Shown: positions 1 through 7,954 of the stretch, one piece after another
Layout: each line of letters starts with the position of its first letter
Position numbering within the stretch: position 1 is the first letter of the stretch
NCBI RefSeq assembly: GCF_946480385.1
Contig: NZ_CAMLJP010000010.1
Span: 1-64,000 of the forward strand
Source of the DNA: an uncultured Azospirillum sp.
GTDB lineage: Bacteria > Pseudomonadota > Alphaproteobacteria > Azospirillales > Azospirillaceae
Length of the DNA: 64,000 nt
Reading direction: 5' to 3'
Program-made: the position numbers and the translations under genes
The notes under the pieces: generated by a model
What the model saw: only the letters and a program-made list of their open reading frames with translations
What the model was told of the DNA's origin: nothing
The model's database searches: none

Positions 1-58
1 GCACCAGGGTCTCGAACCCATGGTCGCAGGCCTTGCAGCGATAGGAATATAACGGCAT
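1..58 (-). CDS. FmdB-family zinc ribbon protein, N-terminal part only
   Basis: Only the first 19 codons lie in the window; the gene runs off the left edge. The product begins MPLYSYRCKACDHGFETLV, the pattern of the FmdB/CxxC_CxxC_SSSS regulatory zinc ribbon family: a Tyr-rich start and a CxxC knuckle (Cys8, Cys11) that should pair with a second CxxC outside the window. The ATG at 58 is preceded by GAGGG at a normal ribosome-binding distance. It follows the HMA-domain gene and the polysaccharide deacetylase gene on the same strand with short gaps, so it may be the third gene of that operon. The role of the family is poorly defined. Confidence 0.75.
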   Translation of the reverse strand, partial: MPLYSYRCKACDHGFETLV

Positions 59-147
59 CGCACCCTCGCGGAACGGATCGCATCGTCCCAAGCATGCCGC
101 AATATCCATATCAAGAAAATGGTTTTGTTGCGCCGCACCTAAACCGG

Positions 148-354
148 TCAGGCCGCCGCCCCGCCGAAATCGAAACCGGCCGCTTCGACCGCCTGCCGCA
201 CCACATCGGCCGGCACACCGCCATCGACCAGCACGGTGCCGGTGGCGAGATCCACGGTCACGGCGACATCGGGGGCCGCCTTGGTGATCGCATTGGAAAC
301 GGAGCGGGCGCAGCCGCCGCAGGTCATTCCATCCACCTTGTACGCATCGGCCAT
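148..354 (-). CDS. Heavy-metal-associated (HMA) domain protein, copper-chaperone-like
   Basis: A 68-residue single-domain protein. The metal-binding loop GMTCGGCARS is near residues 8-17, with the two cysteines of the MxCxxC motif, and the length matches a stand-alone CopZ/HMA ferredoxin-like fold. It probably carries Cu(I) or another soft metal in the cytoplasm. An upstream extension of the frame is open to about 513, but it runs into the deacetylase gene; the ATG at 354 has a strong AAAAGGAG ribosome site about 8 bases upstream. It lies 25 bases after the deacetylase gene. No copper ATPase is visible, so the client is unknown. Confidence 0.85.
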   Translation of the reverse strand: MADAYKVDGMTCGGCARSVSNAITKAAPDVAVTVDLATGTVLVDGGVPADVVRQAVEAAGFDFGGAAA

Positions 355-379
355 CGTCACGGGCTCCTTTTCGGTCGGG

Positions 380-1504
380 TCAGCCGCCGGCATGGTGCGT
401 CCGCACCACCGCGCTGACCGGGACAAGAACGAAGCCACGCTTTTGCACGTCCGGCAGCCAGGACGCCAGGGCGTCGATTGTCGCATCATGCGGGTGGCCG
501 ATGGCGACGGCATAGCCCTGCCGCTTCGCCACCTGTTCCGTCTTCGCCAGCTGGGCCTTCACCGCCGCCACCGTCTCCTCGTTGTCGAGGAAGATGTCGC
601 GGCCGACCCAGGGCATCTTCAGCTCCTGCGCCAGCCCGATCCCGGCACTGTTGGGCGTCGTCCGGCTGTCGAGCCACAGCAGGCCCCGGCGATGCAGCTC
701 CGCCAATACCGGCGCCAGCGCCGCCCGGTCGGCGGTGAACCGGCTGCCCATATGGTTGTTCACCCCGACATAGCCGTCGAAGCTGTCGAGTGCCGCGCGG
801 AACCGCTTCACGATCTCGCCCTTGTCCAGCGAGACCAGCAGAGCGTTCGGCCCCGGATCTGCCTTCACGCTGGGCTCCATCGGCATGTGCAGCATCAGCT
901 CATGCCCGTTGGCGCGGGCCGCCTTGGATTGGGCCGACAGATCGCGGGCATAGGGCAGCCAGGACAGGGTCAGCGGGCCGTGCAGCCCGACCATCCGCGC
1001 CGAGCGTTTGCGGTCCAGCCCCATGTCGTCGATGACGATGGCGATGATCGGCTTGCCAACCGGCACCTCCGCCGGCAGCGCGTTCTTGCGCCACAGCGCG
1101 GCGTTGCCGCTCGGGGCCTGCACCGGCGGCTGGGCCGGGGGCGCCGGCGGCGGCAGCATCGCCACTGTCGTGGCGGGCGGACGTGCCTCGGCCTTATCCT
1201 GCGCCGGCTTTTCCGGCACCGCATGTTCCGGCCCTTCCGCCGCATGCGCCGGCGCCTCGGCCTTGGCCGCAGGCGGTGAAGGCGGCGTTGCTGGCGGCGC
1301 GGAGGCCGGCGCAGGCGTCACCGCGGCCTGCTGCACCGGTGCCTGCTGCGCCTGCCCGCCGCCGGACCGTCCGCCGGTCAGCGTGGCGACGCCCATTGCC
1401 ACGGCGAACACCGCAGCGACCGCCGCCAGGGCCAGAACGAAGGGATTCGACAGAAAGGGGGGAAGCGAAGTCTTGCGGGCTTTCGAAGGCGCCTTGCGGG
1501 CCAT
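380..1504 (-). CDS. Divergent polysaccharide deacetylase family protein, membrane anchored
   Basis: A 374-residue protein. Residues 1-18 are basic, about 20-42 form one membrane helix, about 45-140 are rich in Ala, Pro and Glu and probably span the periplasm, and the C-terminal 230 residues form the catalytic-like domain. The domain starts PIIAIVIDDMG and contains HELMLHMPMEP and GHPHDAT, the hallmarks of the divergent (DUF610/YibQ-like) polysaccharide deacetylases of the NodB superfamily. It probably acts on a periplasmic glycan; the substrate is unknown. I chose the ATG at 1504; an in-frame ATG at 1519 would add five residues. It is the first gene of the minus-strand group and is transcribed away from the gene at 1647. 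Confidence 0.82.
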   Translation of the reverse strand: MARKAPSKARKTSLPPFLSNPFVLALAAVAAVFAVAMGVATLTGGRSGGGQAQQAPVQQAAVTPAPASAPPATPPSPPAAKAEAPAHAAEGPEHAVPEKPAQDKAEARPPATTVAMLPPPAPPAQPPVQAPSGNAALWRKNALPAEVPVGKPIIAIVIDDMGLDRKRSARMVGLHGPLTLSWLPYARDLSAQSKAARANGHELMLHMPMEPSVKADPGPNALLVSLDKGEIVKRFRAALDSFDGYVGVNNHMGSRFTADRAALAPVLAELHRRGLLWLDSRTTPNSAGIGLAQELKMPWVGRDIFLDNEETVAAVKAQLAKTEQVAKRQGYAVAIGHPHDATIDALASWLPDVQKRGFVLVPVSAVVRTHHAGG

Positions 1505-1646
1505 GGTGACGATGTCCATCCTGCGACCGGAGCGCCGCACAGTGGCACCCCGCCGCCGCCGCCGCAACCGCCCAAACGGTGCAAAGGGCCGGGGCGGCAA
1601 GCCCCCGCCGCCGCCCAAGCCAAGCCCATCCTGAAGAGTCCGTCCG

Positions 1647-2102
1647 ATGCGCCCCATCATTGTTACCGCAGCCCTTCTACTGAGCGCCAACGCCGCACCG
1701 GCACAGGCCGCCGGCGGCCTGCAATGCCCGGCCAGCCTGACGGTCCAGGCGCAGCCCGACGCCCCCGGCGGCTGGTCGCCCTACCCCGGCCGCGACAGCC
1801 ACGGCTTCGCCGGCATCACCATCGTCGAGGGCGACCGCGCCAGCCAGATGAGCGCCGCGGCACCCGCCACCCTGGCCCCCGACCGCGAGGTCCGGCGCAG
1901 CCGCAACATCGTCCAGGTCTGGGAGTTCACCGGCGCACGCCGGGAGAATGTCTTCCTGATCTGCCGCTATCGAAACACCCAGGCGACGCTCGCCGCCGAC
2001 CTGCCGCGCCACATCCGCCGCTGCACCCTGACGCTGGAAACCGACATCCGCGGCACCATCCTGGACGACCCGAAGAGCCCGCCGCAACTCGACTGCCGGT
2101 GA
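1647..2102 (+). CDS. Small secreted protein, STY0301-like
   Basis: A 151-residue protein with a signal peptide (MRPIIVTAALLLSANAAPAQA, cleavage expected after AQA). The mature part begins with LQCP and has four cysteines (LQCP, LICRY, RRCTL, LDCR) that could form two disulfides. The layout resembles the small periplasmic STY0301 family, which has no known function. It stands alone between divergent and downstream promoters; the next gene, trpG, begins 140 bases later behind a direct repeat. The family assignment is from memory of the Cys pattern and is moderately sure; that it is a secreted protein is well supported. Confidence 0.6.
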   Translation: MRPIIVTAALLLSANAAPAQAAGGLQCPASLTVQAQPDAPGGWSPYPGRDSHGFAGITIVEGDRASQMSAAAPATLAPDREVRRSRNIVQVWEFTGARRENVFLICRYRNTQATLAADLPRHIRRCTLTLETDIRGTILDDPKSPPQLDCR

Positions 2103-2162
2103 AGCGGCGAAGTTCTGCGCGGAGGCTGGAAATCCGCCCCCTCAGCCGCTAGGGTGTCGATT

Positions 2163-2211
2163 GTTGGAACAGGGCCGGAACGGCCCCGGCGTTGGAACAG
2201 GGCCGGAACGG
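2163..2211 (+). repeat. 21-bp direct repeat in the trpG leader
   Basis: GTTGGAACAGGGCCGGAACGG occurs at 2163-2183 and again, identically, at 2191-2211, a period of 28 bases. The second copy ends 31 bases before the trpG start. It could be a recent local duplication or a repeated operator; no leader peptide rich in Trp codons is evident. Confidence 0.85.
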
Positions 2212-2242
2212 TCCCGACGGTCAGGTGGAAGGCGGAAGGCGC

Positions 2243-2851
2243 ATGCTGCTGCTCATCGATAACTACGACAGCTTTACCTACAACCTCGTCCATTACCTGG
2301 GCGAGCTTGGCGCCGACGTGCAGGTCCGCCGCAACGACGCCCTGACGGTGGACGAGGCGATGGCCCTGCGCCCCGACGGCATCGTCCTGTCGCCCGGTCC
2401 CTGCGATCCCGACCGCGCCGGCATCTGCCTTCCGCTGATCGATGCCGCCGCCAAGGCGCGCCTGCCGCTGCTGGGCGTTTGCCTGGGCCACCAGTCGATC
2501 GGCCAGTCCTTCGGCGGCCGGGTGATCCGCGCGCCGGTCCCCATGCACGGCAAGGTCGACAACATCCGGCATGAGGGCCGCGGGGTGCTGGCCGGCCTTC
2601 CCAGCCCGTTCCGCGCCACTCGCTACCATTCGCTGATCGTCGAGCGCGAGACGCTGCCCGCCTGCCTGGAGGTGACCGGCGAGACCGCCGACGGCCTCAT
2701 CATGGCGCTGGCCCACCGCGAGCTGCCGATCCACGGCGTGCAGTTCCATCCCGAGAGCATCGAGAGCGAGCACGGCCACAAGATCCTGCAGAACTTCCTG
2801 GATCTGACCCGTCCCCGCCCGGAAAGCGCGTCCCTGGAGAACGCGGCATGA
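2243..2851 (+). CDS. trpG: Anthranilate synthase component II (glutamine amidotransferase)
   Basis: A 202-residue class I glutamine amidotransferase that supplies ammonia to the TrpE subunit for anthranilate formation. The start [15 protein letters not shown] is diagnostic of TrpG/PabA. The catalytic triad is visible: Cys80 in LLGVCLGHQ, His169 and Glu171 in QFHPES. The frame extends upstream to 2192, but similarity begins at the ATG at 2243, preceded by a GGAAGG stretch. The stop overlaps the trpD start (ATGA). No trpE is in the window, so the synthase large subunit must be encoded elsewhere; a PabA-like dual role in folate synthesis cannot be excluded. A trpGDC cluster is known from Azospirillum. 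Confidence 0.96.
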   Translation: MLLLIDNYDSFTYNLVHYLGELGADVQVRRNDALTVDEAMALRPDGIVLSPGPCDPDRAGICLPLIDAAAKARLPLLGVCLGHQSIGQSFGGRVIRAPVPMHGKVDNIRHEGRGVLAGLPSPFRATRYHSLIVERETLPACLEVTGETADGLIMALAHRELPIHGVQFHPESIESEHGHKILQNFLDLTRPRPESASLENAA

Positions 2852-3882
2852 GCGGCGATCTGTCCGACATGAAGGCGATCCTGGGCAAGGTCGCCACCGG
2901 CGCCGCCCTGACGGAGGCCGAAGCCGGCTTCGCCTTCGACATCATCATGTCCGGCAACGCCACCCCGTCGCAGATGGGTGGCTTCCTGATGGCGCTGCGC
3001 GTCCGCGGCGAGACGGTGGACGAGATCACCGGCGCCGCCCGCGTCATGCGCGCCAAGGCGATCCCGGTCGAGGCGCCTCCCGGCACCATCGACACCTGCG
3101 GTACCGGCGGCGATGGCGCCGGCACCTACAACATCTCCACCGCGGCGGCGCTGGTGGTGTCGTCCTGCGGCGTGCCGGTCGCCAAGCACGGCAACCGCGC
3201 CATCTCCTCCAAATCCGGCGCCGCCGACGTGCTGGGGTCGCTGGGCGTCAACCTCGACTGCGACTTCGCGCTGGTGCGCAAGGCGCTGTGGGATGCCCAC
3301 ATCGCCTTCCTGATGGCGCCGCGCCACCACCTCGCCATGCGCAACGTCGGCCCGACCCGTGTCGAGCTCGGCACCCGCACCGTCTTCAACCTGCTGGGAC
3401 CGCTCGCCAACCCGGCGACCGCCAAGCGGCAGGTGCTCGGCGTCTTCTCCAAGCAATGGGTGGAGCCGTTGGCCCAGGTGCTGAAGCGGCTGGGATCCGA
3501 GGCCGCCTGGGTCGTCCATGGCTCCGACGGGCTGGACGAGATCACCACCACCGGCCCCACCACCGTCGCCCAGTTGAAGGACAGCGAGGTGACGGTGTTC
3601 GAGGTGACGCCGGAGGACGCCGGCCTGCCCCGTGCCCGCATCGAGGACCTGAAGGGTGGCGACGCCCAGGTCAACGCCGAGGCGATCCACGCGCTGTTCG
3701 ACGGGGTGCGCAGCCCCTATCGCGACATCGTGCTGCTGAACGCCGCCGCCGCTCTGCATGTGGCCGGCAAGGCCGCGACGCTGAAGGAGGGTGTGGCGAT
3801 GGCCGCCGACGCCATCGACAGCGGCGGTGCCCGCGACCGCCTGCGCCGGCTGGTCGCCATCACCAACGAGGCGGTGGCCTGA
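2848..3882 (+). CDS. trpD: Anthranilate phosphoribosyltransferase
   Basis: A 344-residue enzyme that transfers phosphoribose from PRPP to anthranilate, the second step of tryptophan synthesis. The PRPP-binding loop GTGGDG is at residues 85-90, followed by YNIST, and the KHGNR motif is at 113-117, all typical of TrpD. Length is normal for the family. It overlaps trpG by 4 bases at its start and trpC by a TGATG junction at its end, which indicates translational coupling in one operon. Confidence 0.97.
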   Translation: MSGDLSDMKAILGKVATGAALTEAEAGFAFDIIMSGNATPSQMGGFLMALRVRGETVDEITGAARVMRAKAIPVEAPPGTIDTCGTGGDGAGTYNISTAAALVVSSCGVPVAKHGNRAISSKSGAADVLGSLGVNLDCDFALVRKALWDAHIAFLMAPRHHLAMRNVGPTRVELGTRTVFNLLGPLANPATAKRQVLGVFSKQWVEPLAQVLKRLGSEAAWVVHGSDGLDEITTTGPTTVAQLKDSEVTVFEVTPEDAGLPRARIEDLKGGDAQVNAEAIHALFDGVRSPYRDIVLLNAAAALHVAGKAATLKEGVAMAADAIDSGGARDRLRRLVAITNEAVA

Positions 3883-4685
3883 TGAGCGACGTTCTGACCC
3901 GCATCAACGACGACAAGCGTGCGCTGGTCGCCTCCCGCAAGGCCGCCCGCCCGCTGTCGGAGGTTGAAGCCGCCGCGAAGGCCGCCAACGAGACGAACCC
4001 GCCACGCGGCTTCATCCGGGCGCTCGGCACCGCGGTGGAGGCCGGCCGCTATGGCCTGATCGCCGAGATCAAGAAGGCCAGCCCGTCCAAGGGCCTGATC
4101 CGCGCCGACTTCGACCCGCCGGCGCTGGCACGCGCCTATCGCGAGGGCGGGGCGACCTGTTTGTCGGTGCTGACCGACGAGCCCTATTTCCAGGGCAAGG
4201 ACGAGTATCTGGTCGCCGCCCGCGCCGCAGTGGACCTGCCGGTGCTGCGCAAAGACTTCATGGTCGATCCTTATCAGATCGTGGAGGCCCGCGCGCTGGG
4301 CGCCGACTGCATCCTCATCATCATGGCCTCCCTGTCCGACGCCCAGGCGGCGGAGATCGAGGATGCCGCGCTCGCCCAGGGGCTGGACGTGCTGGTCGAG
4401 GTTCATGACCGCGCCGAGCTTGACCGCGCGCTGCTGCTGAAGACGCCGCTGCTGGGCGTCAACAACCGCAACCTCAAGACGCTGGCCGTCGACATCGCGA
4501 CGACGGAGGAACTGGCGGCCAATGTCCCGGCCGACCGCATGCTGGTGGCGGAAAGCGGCCTCTACACCCCCGCCGATCTCGCCCGCATGGCGAAGGTGGG
4601 GGCGCGTTGTTTCCTGGTCGGCGAATCGCTGATGCGGCAGGCCGACGTGACCGCCGCCACCCGCGCCCTGCTGGCGCCGGTGTGA
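3882..4685 (+). CDS. trpC: Indole-3-glycerol phosphate synthase
   Basis: A 267-residue (beta/alpha)8-barrel enzyme that closes the indole ring from carboxyphenylamino-deoxyribulose phosphate. Seen: [10 protein letters not shown] (catalytic Lys strand), [29 protein letters not shown] and the phosphate-binding AESGL. The ATG overlaps the trpD stop. The product is a monofunctional TrpC with no fused TrpF domain. In Azospirillum tryptophan flux also matters for indole acetic acid production; that link is background knowledge, not something seen here. Confidence 0.97.
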   Translation: MSDVLTRINDDKRALVASRKAARPLSEVEAAAKAANETNPPRGFIRALGTAVEAGRYGLIAEIKKASPSKGLIRADFDPPALARAYREGGATCLSVLTDEPYFQGKDEYLVAARAAVDLPVLRKDFMVDPYQIVEARALGADCILIIMASLSDAQAAEIEDAALAQGLDVLVEVHDRAELDRALLLKTPLLGVNNRNLKTLAVDIATTEELAANVPADRMLVAESGLYTPADLARMAKVGARCFLVGESLMRQADVTAATRALLAPV

Positions 4686-4689
4686 CGCC

Positions 4690-5163
4690 ATGCCGGAAAT
4701 CGCCATAGCCGCCGAAAGCCCGCGCCAGGATGCTGTGGTCGCGCTGGTCGCCGCGCTCGACCGCTATTTGCTGGACCTCTATCCGGCGGACACCTGCCAC
4801 CTGCTCGACATCGACTCGCTGGAGGCGCCGGACGTCCGCTTCTTCGTTGCCCGCAAGGACGGCGTTCCGGTCGGCTGCGCCGCGCTCCGCATCGACCCCA
4901 CCGGGTATGGTGAAGTGAAGCGGATGTATGTCGATCCCGCCGCCCGCGGCCATCGCATCGGCGACCGGCTGCTCGGCCAGCTGGAGGAGCAGGCTCGGGC
5001 CGAGGGGCTGACCGCCCTGCTGCTCGAATCCGGCATCCATCAGCACGAGGCGCTGGCGCTCTACCGCAAGGCCGGCTTCACCGACCGCGGCCCCTATGCC
5101 TGCTACGTGGACAACGGCGTCAGCGTCTTCATGGAAAAACCGCTTCTGGAGACCGTCCGATGA
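4690..5163 (+). CDS. GNAT family N-acetyltransferase
   Basis: A 157-residue GNAT protein. The acetyl-CoA-binding motif A is [20 protein letters not shown] (about residues 76-95), followed by an ALLLESG strand and [10 protein letters not shown], the usual C-terminal GNAT pattern. It resembles PanZ/YhbS-size acetyltransferases of unknown substrate. It begins 4 bases after trpC and overlaps moaC by 4 bases (ATGA), so it is translationally embedded between tryptophan and molybdopterin genes. Nothing in the sequence indicates which amine or small molecule it acetylates. Confidence 0.85.
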   Translation: MPEIAIAAESPRQDAVVALVAALDRYLLDLYPADTCHLLDIDSLEAPDVRFFVARKDGVPVGCAALRIDPTGYGEVKRMYVDPAARGHRIGDRLLGQLEEQARAEGLTALLLESGIHQHEALALYRKAGFTDRGPYACYVDNGVSVFMEKPLLETVR

Positions 5164-5657
5164 CCGGCTTCACCCATTTCGATGCCGAAGGCAAGGCGGT
5201 GATGGTTGACGTTTCCGATAAGGCGGAGACCGAACGCACCGCCACCGCCGCCGCCACCGTGCTGATGCAGCCGGAAACCCTGGCGCTCATCATGCAGGGC
5301 GGGGTGAAGAAGGGCGACGTCCTGTCGGTCGCCCGGCTGGCCGGCATCATGGGGGCCAAGCGCACGCCGGACCTGATCCCGCTGTGCCACCCGCTGATGC
5401 TGACCTCGGTCAAGGTCGACCTCTCCTGCGATCCCGCGCGCAACGCGGTGGACGTGACTGCCACCTGCAAGCTAAAGGGCCAAACCGGCGTGGAGATGGA
5501 GGCGCTGACCGCCGTCACCGTCGCGGCGCTGACCGTCTACGACATGTGCAAGGCGGTGGACCGCGGCATGACCATCACCGACGTCCGCCTGCTGCACAAG
5601 GCCGGCGGCAAGAGCGGCGAATGGGGTGCATCCACCGCCCCATCCTCAGGAGCATAA
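5160..5657 (+). CDS. moaC: Cyclic pyranopterin monophosphate synthase
   Basis: A 165-residue MoaC, which with MoaA converts GTP to cyclic pyranopterin monophosphate in molybdenum cofactor synthesis. Diagnostic motifs are [14 protein letters not shown] near the start, [26 protein letters not shown], and [11 protein letters not shown] near the end. Length is normal. The start overlaps the acetyltransferase gene and the stop is 4 bases before the moeA start, so it is part of the same transcription unit. Confidence 0.97.
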   Translation: MTGFTHFDAEGKAVMVDVSDKAETERTATAAATVLMQPETLALIMQGGVKKGDVLSVARLAGIMGAKRTPDLIPLCHPLMLTSVKVDLSCDPARNAVDVTATCKLKGQTGVEMEALTAVTVAALTVYDMCKAVDRGMTITDVRLLHKAGGKSGEWGASTAPSSGA

Positions 5658-5661
5658 CCCG

Positions 5662-6891
5662 ATGATCTCCGTCGCAGAGGCACGCGCCCGCATCCTGTCG
5701 GCCTTCGCCCCTCTGCCGGCGGAGACCATCGCCCTGCCCGACGCGCTGGGCCGCGTGCTGGCCGAACCGGTGGTTGCCCGGCTGACCCAGCCGCCCTTCC
5801 ACGCCGCCGCGATGGACGGCTGGGCGGTGCGCGCCGCCGACATCGCCGCTGCGACCGCCGAGTCCCCCATCAGTCTGCGCCGCATCGGCGAATCGTCCGC
5901 CGGCCATGCCTTCGACGGCAGCGTCGGCCCTGGCGAGGCGGTGCGCATCTTCACCGGCGCGCCGCTGCCCGATGGCGCCGACGCCGTGGTGATGCAGGAG
6001 GATTGCAGCGCCGACGATGCCACTGTCCGGATCGGCCGCGCCGTTGTCGCCGGCCGCTTCGTCCGGCAGGCCGGCTTCGACTTCACGGCTGGCCAGGAGC
6101 TTCTGCCGAAGGGCCGGCGCCTGACGGCGCGCGACATCGCGCTGGCCGCCGGCGGCAATGTGCCCTGGCTCTCGGTCCATCGCCGTCCGCGGATCGCCAT
6201 CCTCGCCACCGGCGACGAGATCGCCCTGCCCGGCGACCCGCTGGGACCGAGCCAGATCGTCAGCACCAACGCGCTCGGCCTCTGCGCCCTGGTCGCCGCC
6301 CAGGGCGGTCTCGCCCACAATCTCGGCGTCGCCAAGGACACGCCGGAGAGCGTCGCCGAACTGGCAAAGGGTGCGGCCGGCTGCGACCTGCTGGTCACTA
6401 CCGGCGGTGCCGCCCACGGCGATTACGATTTCGTGCGCGACGTGCTGGCCGAACGCGGCGTGGCGCTGGAGGTGCAGACCGTGGCGATGCGGCCGGGCAA
6501 GGCGCTGATGTTCGGCCGGGCCGGATCGGTGCCGTTGCTGGGCCTGCCCGGCAACCCGGTTTCCACCGGCGTCACTGGCGTCCTGTTCCTCCGCCCGATC
6601 CTGCGCCTGTTGCAGGGCCTGCCGCCCGAGGACGACCGTCCGCCGCTGCGTGCCCGCCTGACCACAGCACTGAAGGCCAACGACCGGCGCGAGGAGTATC
6701 TGCGCGCCACGCTCACGGCCGGCCACGACGGCGTCCTCACCGTCACGCCCTTCGCCCGGCAGGACAGCGCCATCACCACGCTCTACGCCCAAGCCGACTG
6801 CCTGATCCCACGTCCGCCCAACGCCGATCCGGAACCGGCCGGCGCCATGGTGACCGTGCTTTCCCTGACCGATGGAGCGCTCAGCATCTAG
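5662..6891 (+). CDS. moeA: Molybdopterin molybdenumtransferase
   Basis: A 409-residue MoeA that inserts molybdate into adenylylated molybdopterin. Seen: PPFHAAAMDGWAVRA in domain I, FTGAPLPDGADAVVMQED, the GDEI and VTTGGAAHGDYDF region of the MogA-like domain, and LPGNPVSTG. The open frame extends to 5626, but the ATG at 5662 matches the family start MISVAEARA and has an AGGAG-type site in CCTCAGGAGCATAACCCG. With moaC it gives a small Mo-cofactor operon; the molybdoenzymes served are not in the window. Confidence 0.96.
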   Translation: MISVAEARARILSAFAPLPAETIALPDALGRVLAEPVVARLTQPPFHAAAMDGWAVRAADIAAATAESPISLRRIGESSAGHAFDGSVGPGEAVRIFTGAPLPDGADAVVMQEDCSADDATVRIGRAVVAGRFVRQAGFDFTAGQELLPKGRRLTARDIALAAGGNVPWLSVHRRPRIAILATGDEIALPGDPLGPSQIVSTNALGLCALVAAQGGLAHNLGVAKDTPESVAELAKGAAGCDLLVTTGGAAHGDYDFVRDVLAERGVALEVQTVAMRPGKALMFGRAGSVPLLGLPGNPVSTGVTGVLFLRPILRLLQGLPPEDDRPPLRARLTTALKANDRREEYLRATLTAGHDGVLTVTPFARQDSAITTLYAQADCLIPRPPNADPEPAGAMVTVLSLTDGALSI

Positions 6892-6967
6892 ACTTGGCGA
6901 CCGGGCTCCGAAGGCGGATTGAACAGTTGAACAGCACCCCCGAAAACTGTTTCATGCTGTTCCAAAT

Positions 6968-6982
6968 GTTCCGTTCAAGTTC
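6968..6982 (+). promoter_or_regulatory. LexA (SOS) box, GTTC-N7-GTTC
   Basis: GTTC at 6968-6971 and GTTC at 6979-6982 are separated by exactly seven bases, the direct-repeat operator recognised by alphaproteobacterial LexA. It lies about 20 bases upstream of the -35 element of lexA. Confidence 0.8.
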
Positions 6983-7003
6983 TAAAAGAAGCCGATGGGG
7001 GGC

Positions 7004-7032
7004 TTGACGCGCGGCAAGAACCAAACTAGAAC
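7004..7032 (+). promoter_or_regulatory. lexA promoter (-35/-10)
   Basis: TTGACG (7004-7009), a 17-base spacer and TAGAAC (7027-7032) give a good sigma-70-type promoter about 60 bases before the lexA start. The LexA box at 7018-7032 covers the spacer and the -10 element, as expected for autorepression. Confidence 0.75.
7018..7032 (-). promoter_or_regulatory. LexA (SOS) box, GAAC-N7-GAAC
   Basis: GAAC at 7018-7021 and GAAC at 7029-7032 are seven bases apart; read on the minus strand this is GTTC-N7-GTTC. It overlaps the -10 element. Together with the box at 6968-6982 it gives two opposed operators flanking the lexA promoter. Confidence 0.85.
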
Positions 7033-7091
7033 ATGGAGGCAACGTTTGGTTTTTGTTCCATCTTCAGTCTGGCGACGGCCGGGAGGCATCC

Positions 7092-7817
7092 ATGCTCACG
7101 CGCAAGCAGCACGAATTGCTGCTGTTCATCCACGAACGGCTCGGCCAGGGCGGTGTCTCGCCGTCGTTCGACGAGATGAAGGACGCCCTGGGGCTGAAGT
7201 CCAAGTCGGGCATCCATCGCCTCATCACCGGACTTGAGGAACGCGGCTTCATCCGTCGCTTGCCCCACCGCGCCCGCGCGCTTGAGGTTCTCCGCCTGCC
7301 GGAGGGCTTGGACGCCGCCCGCAACCGCAGCGCCACGCCCAAGCCGAAGTTCCAGCCCAACGTCATCAAGGGCGATTTCGCTTTCGCCGGCCGCGATACC
7401 GCGCCTCCCGCTCCGACCCCGGCCGCCGCCAACGAGACCGTTCAGCTTCCGCTCTACGGCCGCATCGCCGCCGGCACGCCGATCGAGGCTCTGCGCGACA
7501 ACAGCGCCTTCGTCGACATCCCCGCCTCGATGCTGACCGCCGGCGACCATTATGCGCTGGAGGTTTCCGGCGATTCGATGATCGAGGCCGGCATCCTCGA
7601 CCACGACACCATCATCATCCAGCGCTGCGACGCGGCGGAGAACGGCACCATCGTCGTCGCCCTGGTCGACGAAGGCGAGGTGACGCTGAAGCGCCTGCGT
7701 CGCAAGGGCAACACGGTGGCCCTGGAGCCCGCCAACGCCGCCTACGAAACCCGCATCTTCGGCGCCGACCGCGTCCGCGTGCAGGGCAAGCTGGTCGGTC
7801 TCGTCCGCAAGTACTGA
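7092..7817 (+). CDS. lexA: SOS repressor LexA (autocleaving S24 peptidase)
   Basis: A 241-residue LexA. Residues 1-66 are the winged-helix DNA-binding domain ([32 protein letters not shown]). After an unusually long, Ala/Pro-rich linker (about 70-117) the protease domain holds the Ala127-Gly128 cleavage site in GRIAAGTP, the nucleophile Ser162 in [11 protein letters not shown] and the general base Lys200 in EVTLKRL. The ATG at 7092 fits the family start. Two GTTC-N7-GTTC-type boxes at its promoter support autoregulation. It is longer than enterobacterial LexA, as usual in alphaproteobacteria. Confidence 0.97.
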   Translation: MLTRKQHELLLFIHERLGQGGVSPSFDEMKDALGLKSKSGIHRLITGLEERGFIRRLPHRARALEVLRLPEGLDAARNRSATPKPKFQPNVIKGDFAFAGRDTAPPAPTPAAANETVQLPLYGRIAAGTPIEALRDNSAFVDIPASMLTAGDHYALEVSGDSMIEAGILDHDTIIIQRCDAAENGTIVVALVDEGEVTLKRLRRKGNTVALEPANAAYETRIFGADRVRVQGKLVGLVRKY

Positions 7818-7824
7818 AGCTTTC

Positions 7825-7940
7825 CCGCGTCAGCACCAATCCCCTCCCCCCGCCCAGCTCTCGCACAAAGCTTCGCTTTGTGCTGACGCGACAGGCGGAC
7901 CGTAGGTCCGCTGAGAGCGGGGGAGGGTTCGGGTGGGGGC
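7825..7940. repeat. Nested palindromic intergenic element after lexA
   Basis: CGCGTCAGCAC (7825-7835) is repeated in inverted form as GTGCTGACGCG (7880-7890). Inside lies the hairpin CACAAAGCTTCGCTTTGTG (7864-7882), and just downstream a second hairpin GCGGACCGTAGGTCCGC (7895-7911). The C-rich stretch at 7841-7852 is complementary to the G-rich stretch 7917-7928. It sits between the convergent genes lexA and comEC, so it may act as a terminator or be a dispersed palindromic repeat. Confidence 0.7.
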
Positions 7941-7954
7941 AAGCGGCAGTTCCT

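Noticed and set aside
7044..7058. A third possible LexA box (GTTT-N7-GTTC).
   Set aside because: One half-site deviates and it lies in the lexA leader; not strong enough to annotate as an operator.
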